The position numbers were made by a program, and so were the translations under genes. Shown one piece after another: positions 8,256 to 16,581 of a stretch of DNA of 47,207 nucleotides. The notes under the pieces were generated by a model, which ran no database searches, had not been told where the DNA came from, and saw only the letters and a program-made list of their open reading frames with translations. Source of the DNA: CAZQNF01 sp964403325 (GTDB lineage Bacteria > Patescibacteriota > Patescibacteriia > Magasanikbacterales > GWA2-37-8); contig CAYOFO010000003.1 of the NCBI GenBank assembly GCA_964403325.1, positions 1-47,207 of the forward strand, given 5' to 3'. Position 1 is the first letter of the stretch, and each line of letters starts with the position of its first letter.

Positions 8256-10136
8256 ATGGGAGAAAAAAGAGAAAACCAGCCACCACAGGAATCAAAAAAA
8301 CGAGATTATTACGAAGTTTTAGGTGTACCACGATCAGTTAATGATGCAGAAATTAAAAAAGCCTATCGCAGAATGGCTAGGAGTATTCATCCTGATCAGA
8401 ATCCTGGCGATTCAGATGCTACGGCAAATTTTCAAGAATTAAGTGCAGCTTACGAAGTTCTTTCTGATCCACAAAGAAGAGCTGTATATGATGAATATGG
8501 TCATGGTGGTGATTTTAGGGTTAATGCTGATGCGGTTATTACCGTAGAAAAAGTGCATGAACTGGCAAGACGTTTGGAAGAAATATCTGTACGTTATGTA
8601 CTAAGATCATCAATATATTACAATGAGGATTTGCGTCGTGAAATAAAATGGTGGTATGGAGACGCCGTCAAAGCTGGTATCGCTCGAGAAAAAATACAAG
8701 AGTTGTTAAACGCCGAAAAAATACAAGAGTTTCAAGTGAAAATGTTGCTAGAAATTATTAGCTTTAGAAGACCTGGTTACGATTCTGCTTCTATGCTTGA
8801 TCAGTATATTATACCCTGGCAGGAAGTAGGGTTAGATTTGCGAGTTGTTCTCAAAAGTGGTCATCCGAAAATTCGAGAAAGTATTACAGCGCTAGTTTTA
8901 AGGTTATTGTATGGGTCTTTGTATGGTTTTTTTGATTTGATAATGCCTGATCTTGCGGATTATCTAAGAGCAGTTCAGGCTTGGAAAAAACGTGGTGTAG
9001 ATGTAAGTGACGCAATTCTTTCTCCGGAATTGCGTGATTTGATTGAAAGGTTTTTGCTGGAGCTAAAAATACGACCGTGGCGTCGGAAACAGTACGTTCG
9101 TTGTTTTAAAGCATGGTTGGAAGCAGGTTGGCAGCCAACGGAGGATATGTCGGTCAAAGAATTGCAATTATTAAATCAGGAAGAGCGAAAAGAAGAACGA
9201 GAACAGGACGAGCAGCTTCATAAAAATATCCAGTATTTTCGTTTTATTGAATCTAAAGCTAAGGCTGGTAAGGATCTCTCCAGAGAGGATGTAGTTTTTT
9301 TACACGACATTCCTGTTTTTTGTTGTCGGGTTGACCAAGTGTGGCGTCATGCTGGGAGTATTGAGGAACCTATTTTAGAGCAAATCAAAGAATTTTATGC
9401 CAAGCGCGGTGTAGAGGAAATGCGACGAGACATAGCTCTTTTGTATCAATGTTCCTTAGAGGAAGTCGCTTTTGATAGAAAGACGGTGAATAAAAAAACT
9501 AAAGTGTATGTAGGTAAGTTGTTTGATGGTTTTTTTGACAAACTCTCTCATGTCCAGCACATTTACACGTCTTTTCCTTACTCCAAGGTAGTGCGTGATA
9601 CAGTCGTACTTAACACACCTATTTCTCAAATTGAGACAGAACTCGGACGCTCGGGTGTAGGCATATCTCCTCGCGCATCAGACTCGTTAGAATTGCTCAA
9701 AAAAGAAAATGCTGACTTAGAATTGGGGGCGCGGGAATTTACCTTAATTTCTGTACGGGCGAGTGATCTTTTGGGTACTGAAGGAATGGTGATGGGTGAT
9801 CAATTGCTCGCTCGGACTAAACGTTTTGGACTAGAGCCGTGTCCGCCTTTGGTTGGTTTGCAATATTTTGTCGCGCTGTTTAAAACACCCGGCCACTGGC
9901 TCATAAAAAATGAATTTAGTTTATTTGTAGAATCTTGGACGGGGCGGAATAGTTTTTGCGTTCAAAATAAAGCAATGGGTTTTGGAAGAGGGGAAGGTGT
10001 GACCGTGAGTTTTGATGGGTTTTATCTTGATAATGAATTGAATCCCAAAAATGGTAGATATACGTATGCGCAGTTGGTATTCTTAAAGCCAAAAAATCCG
10101 GAAAAAAATTGGATGCTTAAGTTATTAGGATTTTAG
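8256..10136 (+). CDS. J-domain protein with CPR-type C-terminal module, paralogue 1
   Basis: 626 residues from the ATG at 8256; a longer frame from TTG at 8172 runs through the promoter and is rejected. Residues about 17-82 are a full J domain (DYYEVLGV, HPD at 45-47, YEVLSDPQRRAVYDEYG), which normally stimulates DnaK. There is no Gly/Phe region, no CxxCxGxG zinc repeats and no DnaJ C-terminal domain, so it is not DnaJ itself. The middle is helical with a WQEVG...LKSGHPKI unit. The C-terminal part (DLSREDVVFLHDIP, HIYTSFPYSKVVRD, RFGLEPCPPLVGLQYF) resembles a module that I recall from large uncharacterised CPR proteins. Stands 113 nt after the GSCGG protein. A DnaK-recruiting adaptor is inference. 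Confidence 0.85.
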   Translation: MGEKRENQPPQESKKRDYYEVLGVPRSVNDAEIKKAYRRMARSIHPDQNPGDSDATANFQELSAAYEVLSDPQRRAVYDEYGHGGDFRVNADAVITVEKVHELARRLEEISVRYVLRSSIYYNEDLRREIKWWYGDAVKAGIAREKIQELLNAEKIQEFQVKMLLEIISFRRPGYDSASMLDQYIIPWQEVGLDLRVVLKSGHPKIRESITALVLRLLYGSLYGFFDLIMPDLADYLRAVQAWKKRGVDVSDAILSPELRDLIERFLLELKIRPWRRKQYVRCFKAWLEAGWQPTEDMSVKELQLLNQEERKEEREQDEQLHKNIQYFRFIESKAKAGKDLSREDVVFLHDIPVFCCRVDQVWRHAGSIEEPILEQIKEFYAKRGVEEMRRDIALLYQCSLEEVAFDRKTVNKKTKVYVGKLFDGFFDKLSHVQHIYTSFPYSKVVRDTVVLNTPISQIETELGRSGVGISPRASDSLELLKKENADLELGAREFTLISVRASDLLGTEGMVMGDQLLARTKRFGLEPCPPLVGLQYFVALFKTPGHWLIKNEFSLFVESWTGRNSFCVQNKAMGFGRGEGVTVSFDGFYLDNELNPKNGRYTYAQLVFLKPKNPEKNWMLKLLGF

Positions 10137-10142
10137 TTTTTT

Positions 10143-10235
10143 ATGCCTTCTCCCGAATCACGTTTTCATCAGCCTGTGGAAGCAGAAGCCGTGGAACTCT
10201 TGAGTAGAGAACGGCAGATATTAGCCATATTATGA
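10143..10235 (+). pseudogene. truncated 5' remnant of the paralogue-3 gene
   Basis: An ATG 6 nt after paralogue 1 opens MPSPESRFHQP, then 19 more codons to TGA at 10233-10235. The first about 80 nt match the start of the gene at 12428 with only a few substitutions (for instance GT for CC after the HQP codons), then similarity stops abruptly near 10223. In both places the ATG follows the stop of a J-domain paralogue by 5-6 T. This is what remains of a duplicated paralogue-3 gene after deletion of its body. The 30-codon frame is still open and could be translated, but probably has no function. Confidence 0.8.
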
Positions 10236-10236
10236 C

Positions 10237-10266
10237 CATTTGGTACTGTTGACGTGGTACCAAATG
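10237..10266 (+). terminator. perfect hairpin after paralogue 1, possible terminator
   Basis: CATTTGGTAC, a 10-nt loop, GTACCAAATG, then ATATTTTTATT. The T-run is interrupted and the stem is only 40% GC, so termination may be weak. It directly follows the paralogue-3 remnant. Confidence 0.5.
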
Positions 10267-10286
10267 ATATTTTTATTCTCTCGTAG

Positions 10287-10352
10287 AAGGTAACGTGATA
10301 CGGGTATTGTGTTAGACGTTAGGCATCTAATACTTTACCCGGGTGTTACCTT
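10287..10352 (+). other. long imperfect hairpin element between paralogues
   Basis: AAGGTAAC (10287-10294) pairs with GTTACCTT (10345-10352); inside, CGGGTA pairs with TACCCG, and GTGTTAGA pairs with TCTAATAC around a 9-nt loop. The result is a 66-nt three-step stem just upstream of the second copy of the promoter. No counterpart is seen upstream of paralogue 1. It could be a structured RNA, a small repeat element or a deletion scar. Confidence 0.5.
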
Positions 10353-10388
10353 TGTGTGTAGATTATATAATCCTTTCCTGTTTTAATA

Positions 10389-10417
10389 TTGACAAAAAAT
10401 CCAAAAAATGGTATTTT
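10389..10417 (+). promoter_or_regulatory. duplicated promoter of the second J-domain gene
   Basis: TTGACA (10389-10394), 17-nt spacer, TGG-TATTTT (10412-10417), 22 nt before the ATG at 10440. Near-identical to 8203-8231 including flanks on both sides, so the promoter was copied with the gene. Confidence 0.75.
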
Positions 10418-10439
10418 TACTCGTTATTTAAATGATTTT

Positions 10440-12422
10440 ATGAGAGAAAAAAGAGAAAAACACCCACCACAAGAATCAAAAAAACGAGATTATTACGAAG
10501 TTTTAGGTGTGCCGCCATCGGCTGATGAGGCAGAAATTAAAAAAGCCTATCGCAGCATGGCTAGGAGTATTCATCCTGATCAGAATCCTGGCGATTCAGA
10601 TGCTACGGCAAATTTTCAAGAATTAAGTGCAGCTTACGAAGTTCTTTCTGATCCACAAAGAAGAGCTGCTTATGACAAATATCGTCATGGTGGTGATTTT
10701 AGGGTTAATGTTGCTGATACTGAAGAAAAAACGCGTGGACTGGCAAGACGTTTAGAGGAAGTATTATCACATTGTAAATCACGCGGATTTTATCAACCGA
10801 CTTTGGATATCATGGGTTGGTATAGGGATGCTATCAAAGCTGGTATAGCTCGAGAAAAAATACTAGAGTTGTCAAATACTGAAAAAATACAAGAGATTAA
10901 ACTAGAATTTTTATTAAATATTTTTAGGAATCATATTCTTACTCCTGATTGTTATGATTTAGATGGTTTTAATAATACAATTAAAGAATGGCAGGAAGTA
11001 GGTGTAGATTTTGAAACTGTGCTTAAAAGTGGTCATCCAAAAATTCTAGAAAAAATTAAAGAGCATGCCCTAAGTTTATTACGTGTGCTTGAGGATGAAA
11101 CGCCGGTTCCTGAGTATTATTTGCAGGTGGTTCATAATTGGAAAAGAAATCATGGGATAGATGTAAGTGATATAATTCTTTCTCCGGAAATACGTGATCA
11201 GATTGAATATTTTTTGTTGGAGCTAAAATTACGACCGTGGCGTTGGTGCGGGACCGAGTATGATGATTACGTAAGGGCATGGTTGGCAGCAGGTTGGCAG
11301 CCAACGGAGGATATGTCGGTCAAAGAATTGCAATTATTAAATCAGGAAGAGCGAAAAGAAGAACGAGAACAAGATAGACAGTTTTACGAAAATATAGAAC
11401 GTTTTCGCTCTATCGAAGTTAAAGCTAATGCCGGCAAGGATCTTTCCAGGGAGGATGTGGTTTTTTTACACGACATTCCTGTTTTTTGCCGTCGGGTTCC
11501 TGTGGGGTGGCGGGAACCTATACTCCATCGGTATGCTTCGGACCCTTTGAAATGGAATGTGTGGAGAGGGGATACTCATTGGCCGAGCGATAGTATTTTC
11601 CAGCAAATCAAAGAATTTTATGCCAAGCGCGGTGTAGAGGAAATGCGTCGAGACGCCGCCATTTTTTATGGGTGTTCCGTAAAGGAAGTGGCTATCGATA
11701 GAAAGACAGTAAATAAAAAAACTAAAGTGTATGTAGGTGATTTGTTTGACGGTTTTTTTGACAAACTCGCTCATGTCCAACATATTTATACGTCTTTTCC
11801 TTACTCTAAGGTAGTACGTGATACAGTCGTGCTTAACACACCTATTTCTCAAATTGAGGCTGAACTCGGACGTTTGGGTGTAGGCGTATCTCCCCGTGCA
11901 TCAGAATTGTTAGAATCACTCAAAAAAGAAGGCAATGCTATGCAATTGGGCGAGCAAGAATTTACCTTAATTTCTGTACGGGAAAGTGATTTTTTGCGCG
12001 CTCAGGCTAAATATTTTGGACGAGAACCGCATCCGCCTGTGGTTGGTTTGCTAAATTTTGTCCAGCTGTATATACCATCTGCACAGCAAAGTGATTTTTT
12101 GCTCGCTCGGACTAAACGTTTTGGACTAGAGCCGTGTCCGCCTTTGGTTGGTTTGCAATATTTTGTCGCGCTGTTTAAAACACCCGGCCACTGGCTCTTG
12201 AAAAATGATCTTAGTTTATTTGTGGAACCATCAATGAGGGTGAACGGGTATAAATTTTCCATTCAAAATAGAAAAGATAGTTTTGGGCGTGTGGGTTTTA
12301 AGGAGTTTTGGCTTCACAATGAATTCTATCCAGTAAATGGTAGGTATGGAGACGCTCAGCGGGTATTTTTAAAGTCAAAAAAACCAGAAAAAAATTGGAT
12401 GCTTAAGTTATTAGGACTTTAG
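10440..12422 (+). CDS. J-domain protein with CPR-type C-terminal module, paralogue 2
   Basis: 660 residues from the ATG at 10440; the longer TTG frame at 10389 starts inside the -35 box. The J domain (about 17-82, HPD at 45-47) is almost identical to paralogue 1 at the DNA level. The helical middle is strongly diverged (about 95-290), while the C-terminal part from DMSVKELQLLNQEERKEER onward is again very close. This alternation points to recent duplication plus gene conversion. An extra about 15 residues follow FCRRVPVGWREP, and a 35-residue unit is duplicated in tandem at about 516-585. Ends 5 nt before paralogue 3, so the two are probably co-transcribed. Confidence 0.85.
   Translation: MREKREKHPPQESKKRDYYEVLGVPPSADEAEIKKAYRSMARSIHPDQNPGDSDATANFQELSAAYEVLSDPQRRAAYDKYRHGGDFRVNVADTEEKTRGLARRLEEVLSHCKSRGFYQPTLDIMGWYRDAIKAGIAREKILELSNTEKIQEIKLEFLLNIFRNHILTPDCYDLDGFNNTIKEWQEVGVDFETVLKSGHPKILEKIKEHALSLLRVLEDETPVPEYYLQVVHNWKRNHGIDVSDIILSPEIRDQIEYFLLELKLRPWRWCGTEYDDYVRAWLAAGWQPTEDMSVKELQLLNQEERKEEREQDRQFYENIERFRSIEVKANAGKDLSREDVVFLHDIPVFCRRVPVGWREPILHRYASDPLKWNVWRGDTHWPSDSIFQQIKEFYAKRGVEEMRRDAAIFYGCSVKEVAIDRKTVNKKTKVYVGDLFDGFFDKLAHVQHIYTSFPYSKVVRDTVVLNTPISQIEAELGRLGVGVSPRASELLESLKKEGNAMQLGEQEFTLISVRESDFLRAQAKYFGREPHPPVVGLLNFVQLYIPSAQQSDFLLARTKRFGLEPCPPLVGLQYFVALFKTPGHWLLKNDLSLFVEPSMRVNGYKFSIQNRKDSFGRVGFKEFWLHNEFYPVNGRYGDAQRVFLKSKKPEKNWMLKLLGL
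11985..12176 (+). repeat. 105-nt in-frame tandem duplication inside paralogue 2
   Basis: Unit one starts at 11985 (codon 516, SDFLRAQAKYFGREPHPP) and unit two at 12090 (codon 551, SDFLLARTKRFGLEPCPP), exactly 35 codons apart. Paralogues 1 and 3 have a single unit, which matches the second, Cys-containing copy better. The first copy has lost the Cys (H in its place). Confidence 0.85.
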
Positions 12423-12427
12423 TTTTT

Positions 12428-14884
12428 ATGCCTTCTCCCGAATCACGTTTTCATCAGCCTCCGGAAGCAGAAGCCGGGGAACTCTCGAGCAGAGAACGGC
12501 AGATATTAGTTTATTACCAAGAACTTATAGTATTTCGTGAGGTAATAACAGCGCTTGTCCAAGGACAGATGAGGCCAGCTTATAGAGCCGCTTTACACCA
12601 TGACGAAAGTCTAACAGAACGACAAAGAAATGCTCAGGCACAGGTTTTTGTGCAGGAAATTAATGAAAAAATACGATCCATACAGCAAATAATAATTCGA
12701 TTAAAGGAACACCAAGACTTTATTAGTGTAACAAATAAAATATTGGGAGGATCGGTATCTGGGTATATTGAAGATTGGGTAGTTTTGGCGCAAAATATGC
12801 TGGAGCCTTGGTATATAGCTTTTAGAAATTTTCGCCAACGCTTGCGTAGTGAGGTGGTAGAGAGTGAGCAGCCTATGATGACTGATGAAATGCTCGATAT
12901 CGAGGCAGCCGCGTATATAACGGGTATGGACGTGCCTTGTACTTTATTTGCTCCTGAAATGTCATCTGAAGCAAAAGAGGTTATTCTTAAAGATTATAAT
13001 AAACGAAGGTTGCTGTGGAATACAACGATTAATAAGCTTGCGCTTTTACTTGGTTCTGAGGAAAAAACAGTTGTTGCTTATTTGCGTGATCGCGGCGGTA
13101 TTCGTCGAGCGCGTAATATTTTGGTGAGGTATCAAAATGTTTATGAGATGACGGGTGAAAACAGTATTCCGTTGCCTGACCGGGCAGCTTTTAGAGAAAT
13201 TGGTTTTATCCCGCATTTACCAGTTATTTCTCCGGAAACAGCTCCAAATTATTTGCAGGCGGTCGCCGATATTGTACAAAAAGCTGTGGTTTTAAGTAAG
13301 GAAGTTGGTGATTTTCTTGTTGCTGCAGAAACGCCCGAACAGGCAACAGAGCGTTTGGGGCCAACATTTTTGTTTTCTTTGCAATCAGGACATGCAATAT
13401 ATGCCAATTGGCATGCAGATGCCATCAAAGCTGGTGTCAGTCAAGAAAAAATAAATGTGTTATTAAAGACAGAAAAAGCGCAAGAAGTTCAGTTGCAATG
13501 GTTGTTAAAAATTATTAATGGTGAGTCTGGTCTATATCTTCCATTCGACCAGTGTATCAAGCGTTGGCAGGAAGTGGAAGTAGATTTGGAAGTTATCCTT
13601 AAAAGTGGTCATCCGAAAATTCGAGAAAAGGTGAGAGTGCAAGTTTTAAAGTATTTATTGGACCAGCCGTTCGAACATTTAGTTTATGGACCATCTTCTT
13701 TTGTGCAAAAAGTTGAGTTTTGGAAAGGGTATGGAATAGATGTAAGTGATACAATTCTTTCTCCGGAAATACGTAATCGAATTGAGTGGTTTTTGGTGCG
13801 GCTTAAAATGAGATCGTGGCGTCGGAACGAGTATGCTGATTGCTTTGACGTTTGGGTGAAAGCGGGTTGGCAACCGACGGAACATATGTTGGTCAAAGAA
13901 TCCCTATTATTAGACGAGGAAGAACGAGAACAAGATAAGCAGCTTCATCAAAATATGCAATATTTTCGTTCTATTCAAACTAAAACTAAGGCCGGTAGGG
14001 ATCTTTCCAGGGAGGATGTGGTTTTTTTACACGGTATTCCTGTTTTTGGCGGTCGGGCTGACTTGGTGTGGCGACATGCTGATGGTTCAGGTAGTCCGGA
14101 CTATATTTTACAACAAATCAAAGAATTTTGTGCTAAGCGTAGCATAAAAGAAATGCAACGAGACGCGGCTGTTTTTTATGAGTGTTCCGTAAAGGAAGTA
14201 GCTATCGATAGAAAGACGATAAATAAAAAAACTAAAGTATATGTAGGTGAGCTATTTGATGGTTTTTTTGACAAACTCTCTCATGTCCAACATATGTATA
14301 CGTCTTTTCCTTATGCCAAAGTAGTGCGTGATACAGTCGTACTTAACACACCTGTTACTCAAATTGAAGCAGAGTTCGCGCGCCTGGGTGTACGCCTGTC
14401 TCCTTATGCGGCAAAATCGTTAGAATTGCTCAAAAAAGATGATGCTTCTGTGCAATTGGTGGGTCAGGAATTTACAGTAGTGTCTGTGCGGGCGAGTGAT
14501 TTCTTACCGGCTGATCAAAAAAACATGCCAGCGGTTCCAAACAATCAATTGCCTGCTTGGGCTAAACGTTTTGGGCTAGAGCCGTGTCCGCCTTTGGTTG
14601 GTTTGCAATATTTTGTAGGCCTATTCAAAGTACCTGGGCATCCACTGATGAAAAATTATCTGAATTTATTTGCGGATCCATCGATGAAAAATAGTTTTCA
14701 TATTGTAAATGAAAAAACAAGTTTTCACTCTGAAGAAGGGAGTGTTTATTTTGATGGAGTTTATCTTAATGAGCATAAGGTACCAAAAGATGGTGCGTGG
14801 ACACGCGATGCTCAGTTGGTATTTTTAATGCCAGCAAATTCGGAAAAAAAGCAGAAAAAATGGCAATTTTGGCGATCGGCTTAA
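12428..14884 (+). CDS. paralogue 3: same C-terminal module, J domain replaced by a unique N-terminus
   Basis: 818 residues. Residues 1-about 310 are unique: a Glu/Arg/Gln-rich helical start (SSRERQILVYYQEL, probable coiled coil to about 95), then a mixed helical region with no recognised fold and no HPD. From about residue 320 (HADAIKAGVSQEKI) to the end it aligns with paralogues 1 and 2 throughout: WQEVEVDLEVILKSGHPKI, AGWQPTEHM, DLSREDVVFLHGIPVF, HMYTSFPYAKVVRD, RFGLEPCPPLVGLQYF. The C-terminal tail is Lys/Trp-rich. No signal peptide or membrane segment. The shared body with a swapped N-terminus suggests a common target and different recruitment partners; that is inference. Transcription ends at the hairpin at 14910. 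Confidence 0.85.
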   Translation: MPSPESRFHQPPEAEAGELSSRERQILVYYQELIVFREVITALVQGQMRPAYRAALHHDESLTERQRNAQAQVFVQEINEKIRSIQQIIIRLKEHQDFISVTNKILGGSVSGYIEDWVVLAQNMLEPWYIAFRNFRQRLRSEVVESEQPMMTDEMLDIEAAAYITGMDVPCTLFAPEMSSEAKEVILKDYNKRRLLWNTTINKLALLLGSEEKTVVAYLRDRGGIRRARNILVRYQNVYEMTGENSIPLPDRAAFREIGFIPHLPVISPETAPNYLQAVADIVQKAVVLSKEVGDFLVAAETPEQATERLGPTFLFSLQSGHAIYANWHADAIKAGVSQEKINVLLKTEKAQEVQLQWLLKIINGESGLYLPFDQCIKRWQEVEVDLEVILKSGHPKIREKVRVQVLKYLLDQPFEHLVYGPSSFVQKVEFWKGYGIDVSDTILSPEIRNRIEWFLVRLKMRSWRRNEYADCFDVWVKAGWQPTEHMLVKESLLLDEEEREQDKQLHQNMQYFRSIQTKTKAGRDLSREDVVFLHGIPVFGGRADLVWRHADGSGSPDYILQQIKEFCAKRSIKEMQRDAAVFYECSVKEVAIDRKTINKKTKVYVGELFDGFFDKLSHVQHMYTSFPYAKVVRDTVVLNTPVTQIEAEFARLGVRLSPYAAKSLELLKKDDASVQLVGQEFTVVSVRASDFLPADQKNMPAVPNNQLPAWAKRFGLEPCPPLVGLQYFVGLFKVPGHPLMKNYLNLFADPSMKNSFHIVNEKTSFHSEEGSVYFDGVYLNEHKVPKDGAWTRDAQLVFLMPANSEKKQKKWQFWRSA

Positions 14885-14909
14885 TCAGCGTTCATTAACT
14901 GATATACAT

Positions 14910-14939
14910 AAAAAATCTCCCTGCAATGGGAGATTTTTT
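14910..14939. terminator. bidirectional terminator between paralogue 3 and rnpB
   Basis: AAAAAATCTCCC, loop TGCAAT, GGGAGATTTTTT: a perfect 12-bp stem with T-runs on both strands. It ends the rightward paralogue transcript and the leftward RNase P RNA. Confidence 0.92.
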
Positions 14940-15308
14940 GGGTGCTCACTGCTGTAAGCCGAATTCTGTGTCCGCAGGGCGGATGACCATCATTTATCTG
15001 TGGCGCATTATTACTAATGTGCTCTAGCGAGCGAACTTTTCGAAGCTAAAATTTGTTTAGCAACGCTGCTCTTGCATCATGGAGGGTTTAGCACGAGTCG
15101 GCTTTGCAGCCGACCGAGTCAGGTAGACCCTGACACTTTTCACCTTTCTTTGCCTTGCGGCAAATAGTATTGTCTCTGTGCCACTGTCCCGTTTGCAGCT
15201 TCGCAGCTGCAAAGGTGGGTGTTACCCATTCCACTTGTCCTGCCGAGGCAGGGATGTTCGGACTTTCCTCTGGCTATAAATAGCCAGCGATGGTCTGCGA
15301 TGAACCCA
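14940..15308 (-). ncRNA. rnpB: RNase P RNA
   Basis: About 369 nt on the minus strand. The universal 5' core GAGGAAAGTCCG (15261-15272 region) and the 3' core ACAGAATTCGGCTTAC (14945-14970 region) are both present at the expected distance and order, and the internal AGAAAGGTGAAAAG and many paired arms fit the bacterial A-type ribozyme. The RNA cuts 5' leaders from tRNA precursors together with RnpA. Ends are estimated from the promoter and the terminator. Frames that cross it at 15140-15452 are shadows. Confidence 0.95.
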
Positions 15309-15311
15309 GTA

Positions 15312-15340
15312 TTTATGCCTGAAAACAGCGGATTTGTCAA
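15312..15340 (-). promoter_or_regulatory. rnpB promoter
   Basis: Minus strand TTGACA (15335-15340), 17-nt spacer, CATAAA (15312-15317), which places the transcript start at about 15305-15308. Confidence 0.65.
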
Positions 15341-15392
15341 TAAAAAGTAATTGGGTGGTGGCGCTGGTTGTCTTGCTCGGCTTGCTTCCCCC

Positions 15393-15421
15393 TTGACACC
15401 TCCAGACTATAAGCATAGTGT
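15393..15421 (+). promoter_or_regulatory. possible promoter for the 48-residue gene
   Basis: TTGACA (15393-15398), 17-nt spacer, TAGTGT (15416-15421); about 70 nt of leader before the ATG at 15492. The -35 is perfect, the -10 weak. Confidence 0.45.
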
Positions 15422-15491
15422 ACATTATGGAGTCCTGTAAGTTTGTGGCCACAAAGTTATTGAGCTCTGTTTATTCTTAAACAGACATCAT

Positions 15492-15638
15492 ATGAACAAT
15501 AGTACCACACCTGGTAATTCATTTACCAAAGTTAACGGCAGTACAGCCACTGACCCTGTTAAACCGGCAGCTGACACTAAAGTAGAAGTAAAAGACCCGA
15601 AGAACGCGGGTGATACGGGTAAGACCGCCTCAGTTTAA
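15492..15638 (+). CDS. small polar protein, 48 residues
   Basis: An ATG-to-TAA frame too short for usual gene finding, starting MNNSTTPGNSFTKVNG and ending DTGKTASV. It has no hydrophobic segment, is rich in Thr, Lys, Asp and Pro, and is probably disordered. Support comes from its setting: promoter-like sequence upstream, a perfect terminator 12 nt after the stop, and no other frame across it. Function unknown; it could also be a spurious frame in a non-coding transcript. Confidence 0.5.
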   Translation: MNNSTTPGNSFTKVNGSTATDPVKPAADTKVEVKDPKNAGDTGKTASV

Positions 15639-15649
15639 TACAATATTTT

Positions 15650-15677
15650 ATAAAACCACCGGACGCGGTGGTTTTAT
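15650..15677 (+). terminator. intrinsic terminator
   Basis: ATAAAACCACCG, loop GACG, CGGTGGTTTTAT: perfect 12-bp stem followed by an AT-rich tract. Ends the small-protein transcript. Confidence 0.85.
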
Positions 15678-15694
15678 ATTTAACTACTTTTTAT

Positions 15695-16048
15695 ATGGTT
15701 TACAATCGACCGTCTCCAGCTTTGTTGCATCGCTATCTAGAAAAAATGAAGGAATTTTTACTTGAGTATCATGCCACAGTGAGTCTCAAGCTCATTAATC
15801 CCTATAATCCGGCCATTCCACAGGCTGATTTTATCAAATCATTTGCGGCCGATGCGCTTACCGATACGGTGGTGCAGCTGTCGGTGGAAAAATATATGGT
15901 CAATGTTTTGCGGCGCGGTTCTTTTAAAACATTGATTCCGTTTGGTGTAGAGAGTTTGAAAGAAAATATGACTGATCTTGATATACTGCACCATGCCAAA
16001 AAAATTGAAAAAGAAATTGTCGCCAGGTTTGAAGTCGTAAGTGTATAA
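15695..16048 (+). CDS. hypothetical soluble protein, 117 residues
   Basis: From the ATG at 15695 (MVYNRPSPALLHRYLEKM); the frame could be extended to 15668, but that start lies inside the terminator hairpin. The protein is a mix of helices and strands with no cysteine, signal peptide or membrane segment. It contains FAADALTDTVVQLSVEKYMVNVLRRG and ends with an amphipathic helix and FEVVSV. No family recognised. It converges on the PAP2 gene, 12 nt away. Confidence 0.65.
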   Translation: MVYNRPSPALLHRYLEKMKEFLLEYHATVSLKLINPYNPAIPQADFIKSFAADALTDTVVQLSVEKYMVNVLRRGSFKTLIPFGVESLKENMTDLDILHHAKKIEKEIVARFEVVSV

Positions 16049-16060
16049 AAATTTTAGATT

Positions 16061-16561
16061 TTATTTTTTGGCAGCCTTCCTAGAAGAGGGTGTGGAAGAA
16101 GTGTATTGTTTTAATGAGGGTAAAATATACTGCCTACTTAGGTAAGTGACCGAGATGGCTATGGCAATGCTCCCTGTGATATCGATGGCGTGGTGTACTC
16201 CGGCATAGACACGGCAAAAACCCATAAAGATGGTGAGGAAGCCGAGGAGAATGCCAAGATATTTTTTGTAGGTATAAACACCGGCAGCCAGTACGGCGCC
16301 GAGCAAAGTATGGTCAGAAGGAAAGCCATTGTCGGCTTGGTGGGCAATGAGTGGTATAAAATGTCCTTCCACAAAAGGACGGGGGTCATAATACAAAAGA
16401 CTGCTGATCTTAGCTATTGTATAAGCACCCAGGGAAATGACTAAGATATAGAGCAATATTTCTTTTTTCATCGCAGTATTTTGTTGCAGCCAAAATAAAC
16501 CAAAGAGGGCTATGATAATAAAAATAAGGTATTTTGCCCCAAATAGAATAATAAAAGACAT
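16061..16561 (-). CDS. PAP2-family phosphatase, undecaprenyl-diphosphatase BcrC-like
   Basis: 166 residues with five to six membrane helices. The three PAP2 phosphatase motifs are present: KISSLLYYDPRP, then GFPSDHT (the PSDH form typical of BcrC rather than PSGH), then CRVYAGVHHAIDI with the catalytic His and Asp. Such enzymes dephosphorylate undecaprenyl diphosphate outside the membrane and so recycle the carrier for peptidoglycan and surface glycans, which fits the glycosyltransferases around it. The C-terminus is Ser/Lys-rich. A phosphatidylglycerophosphatase role is the alternative. Confidence 0.88.
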   Translation of the reverse strand: MSFIILFGAKYLIFIIIALFGLFWLQQNTAMKKEILLYILVISLGAYTIAKISSLLYYDPRPFVEGHFIPLIAHQADNGFPSDHTLLGAVLAAGVYTYKKYLGILLGFLTIFMGFCRVYAGVHHAIDITGSIAIAISVTYLSRQYILPSLKQYTSSTPSSRKAAKK

Positions 16562-16581
16562 AAGTAAATAGTAATTTTAAA

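Noticed and set aside
15140..15452. Two minus-strand reading frames of 66 and 76 codons
   Set aside because: They lie across the RNase P RNA gene and its promoter and are explained by it.
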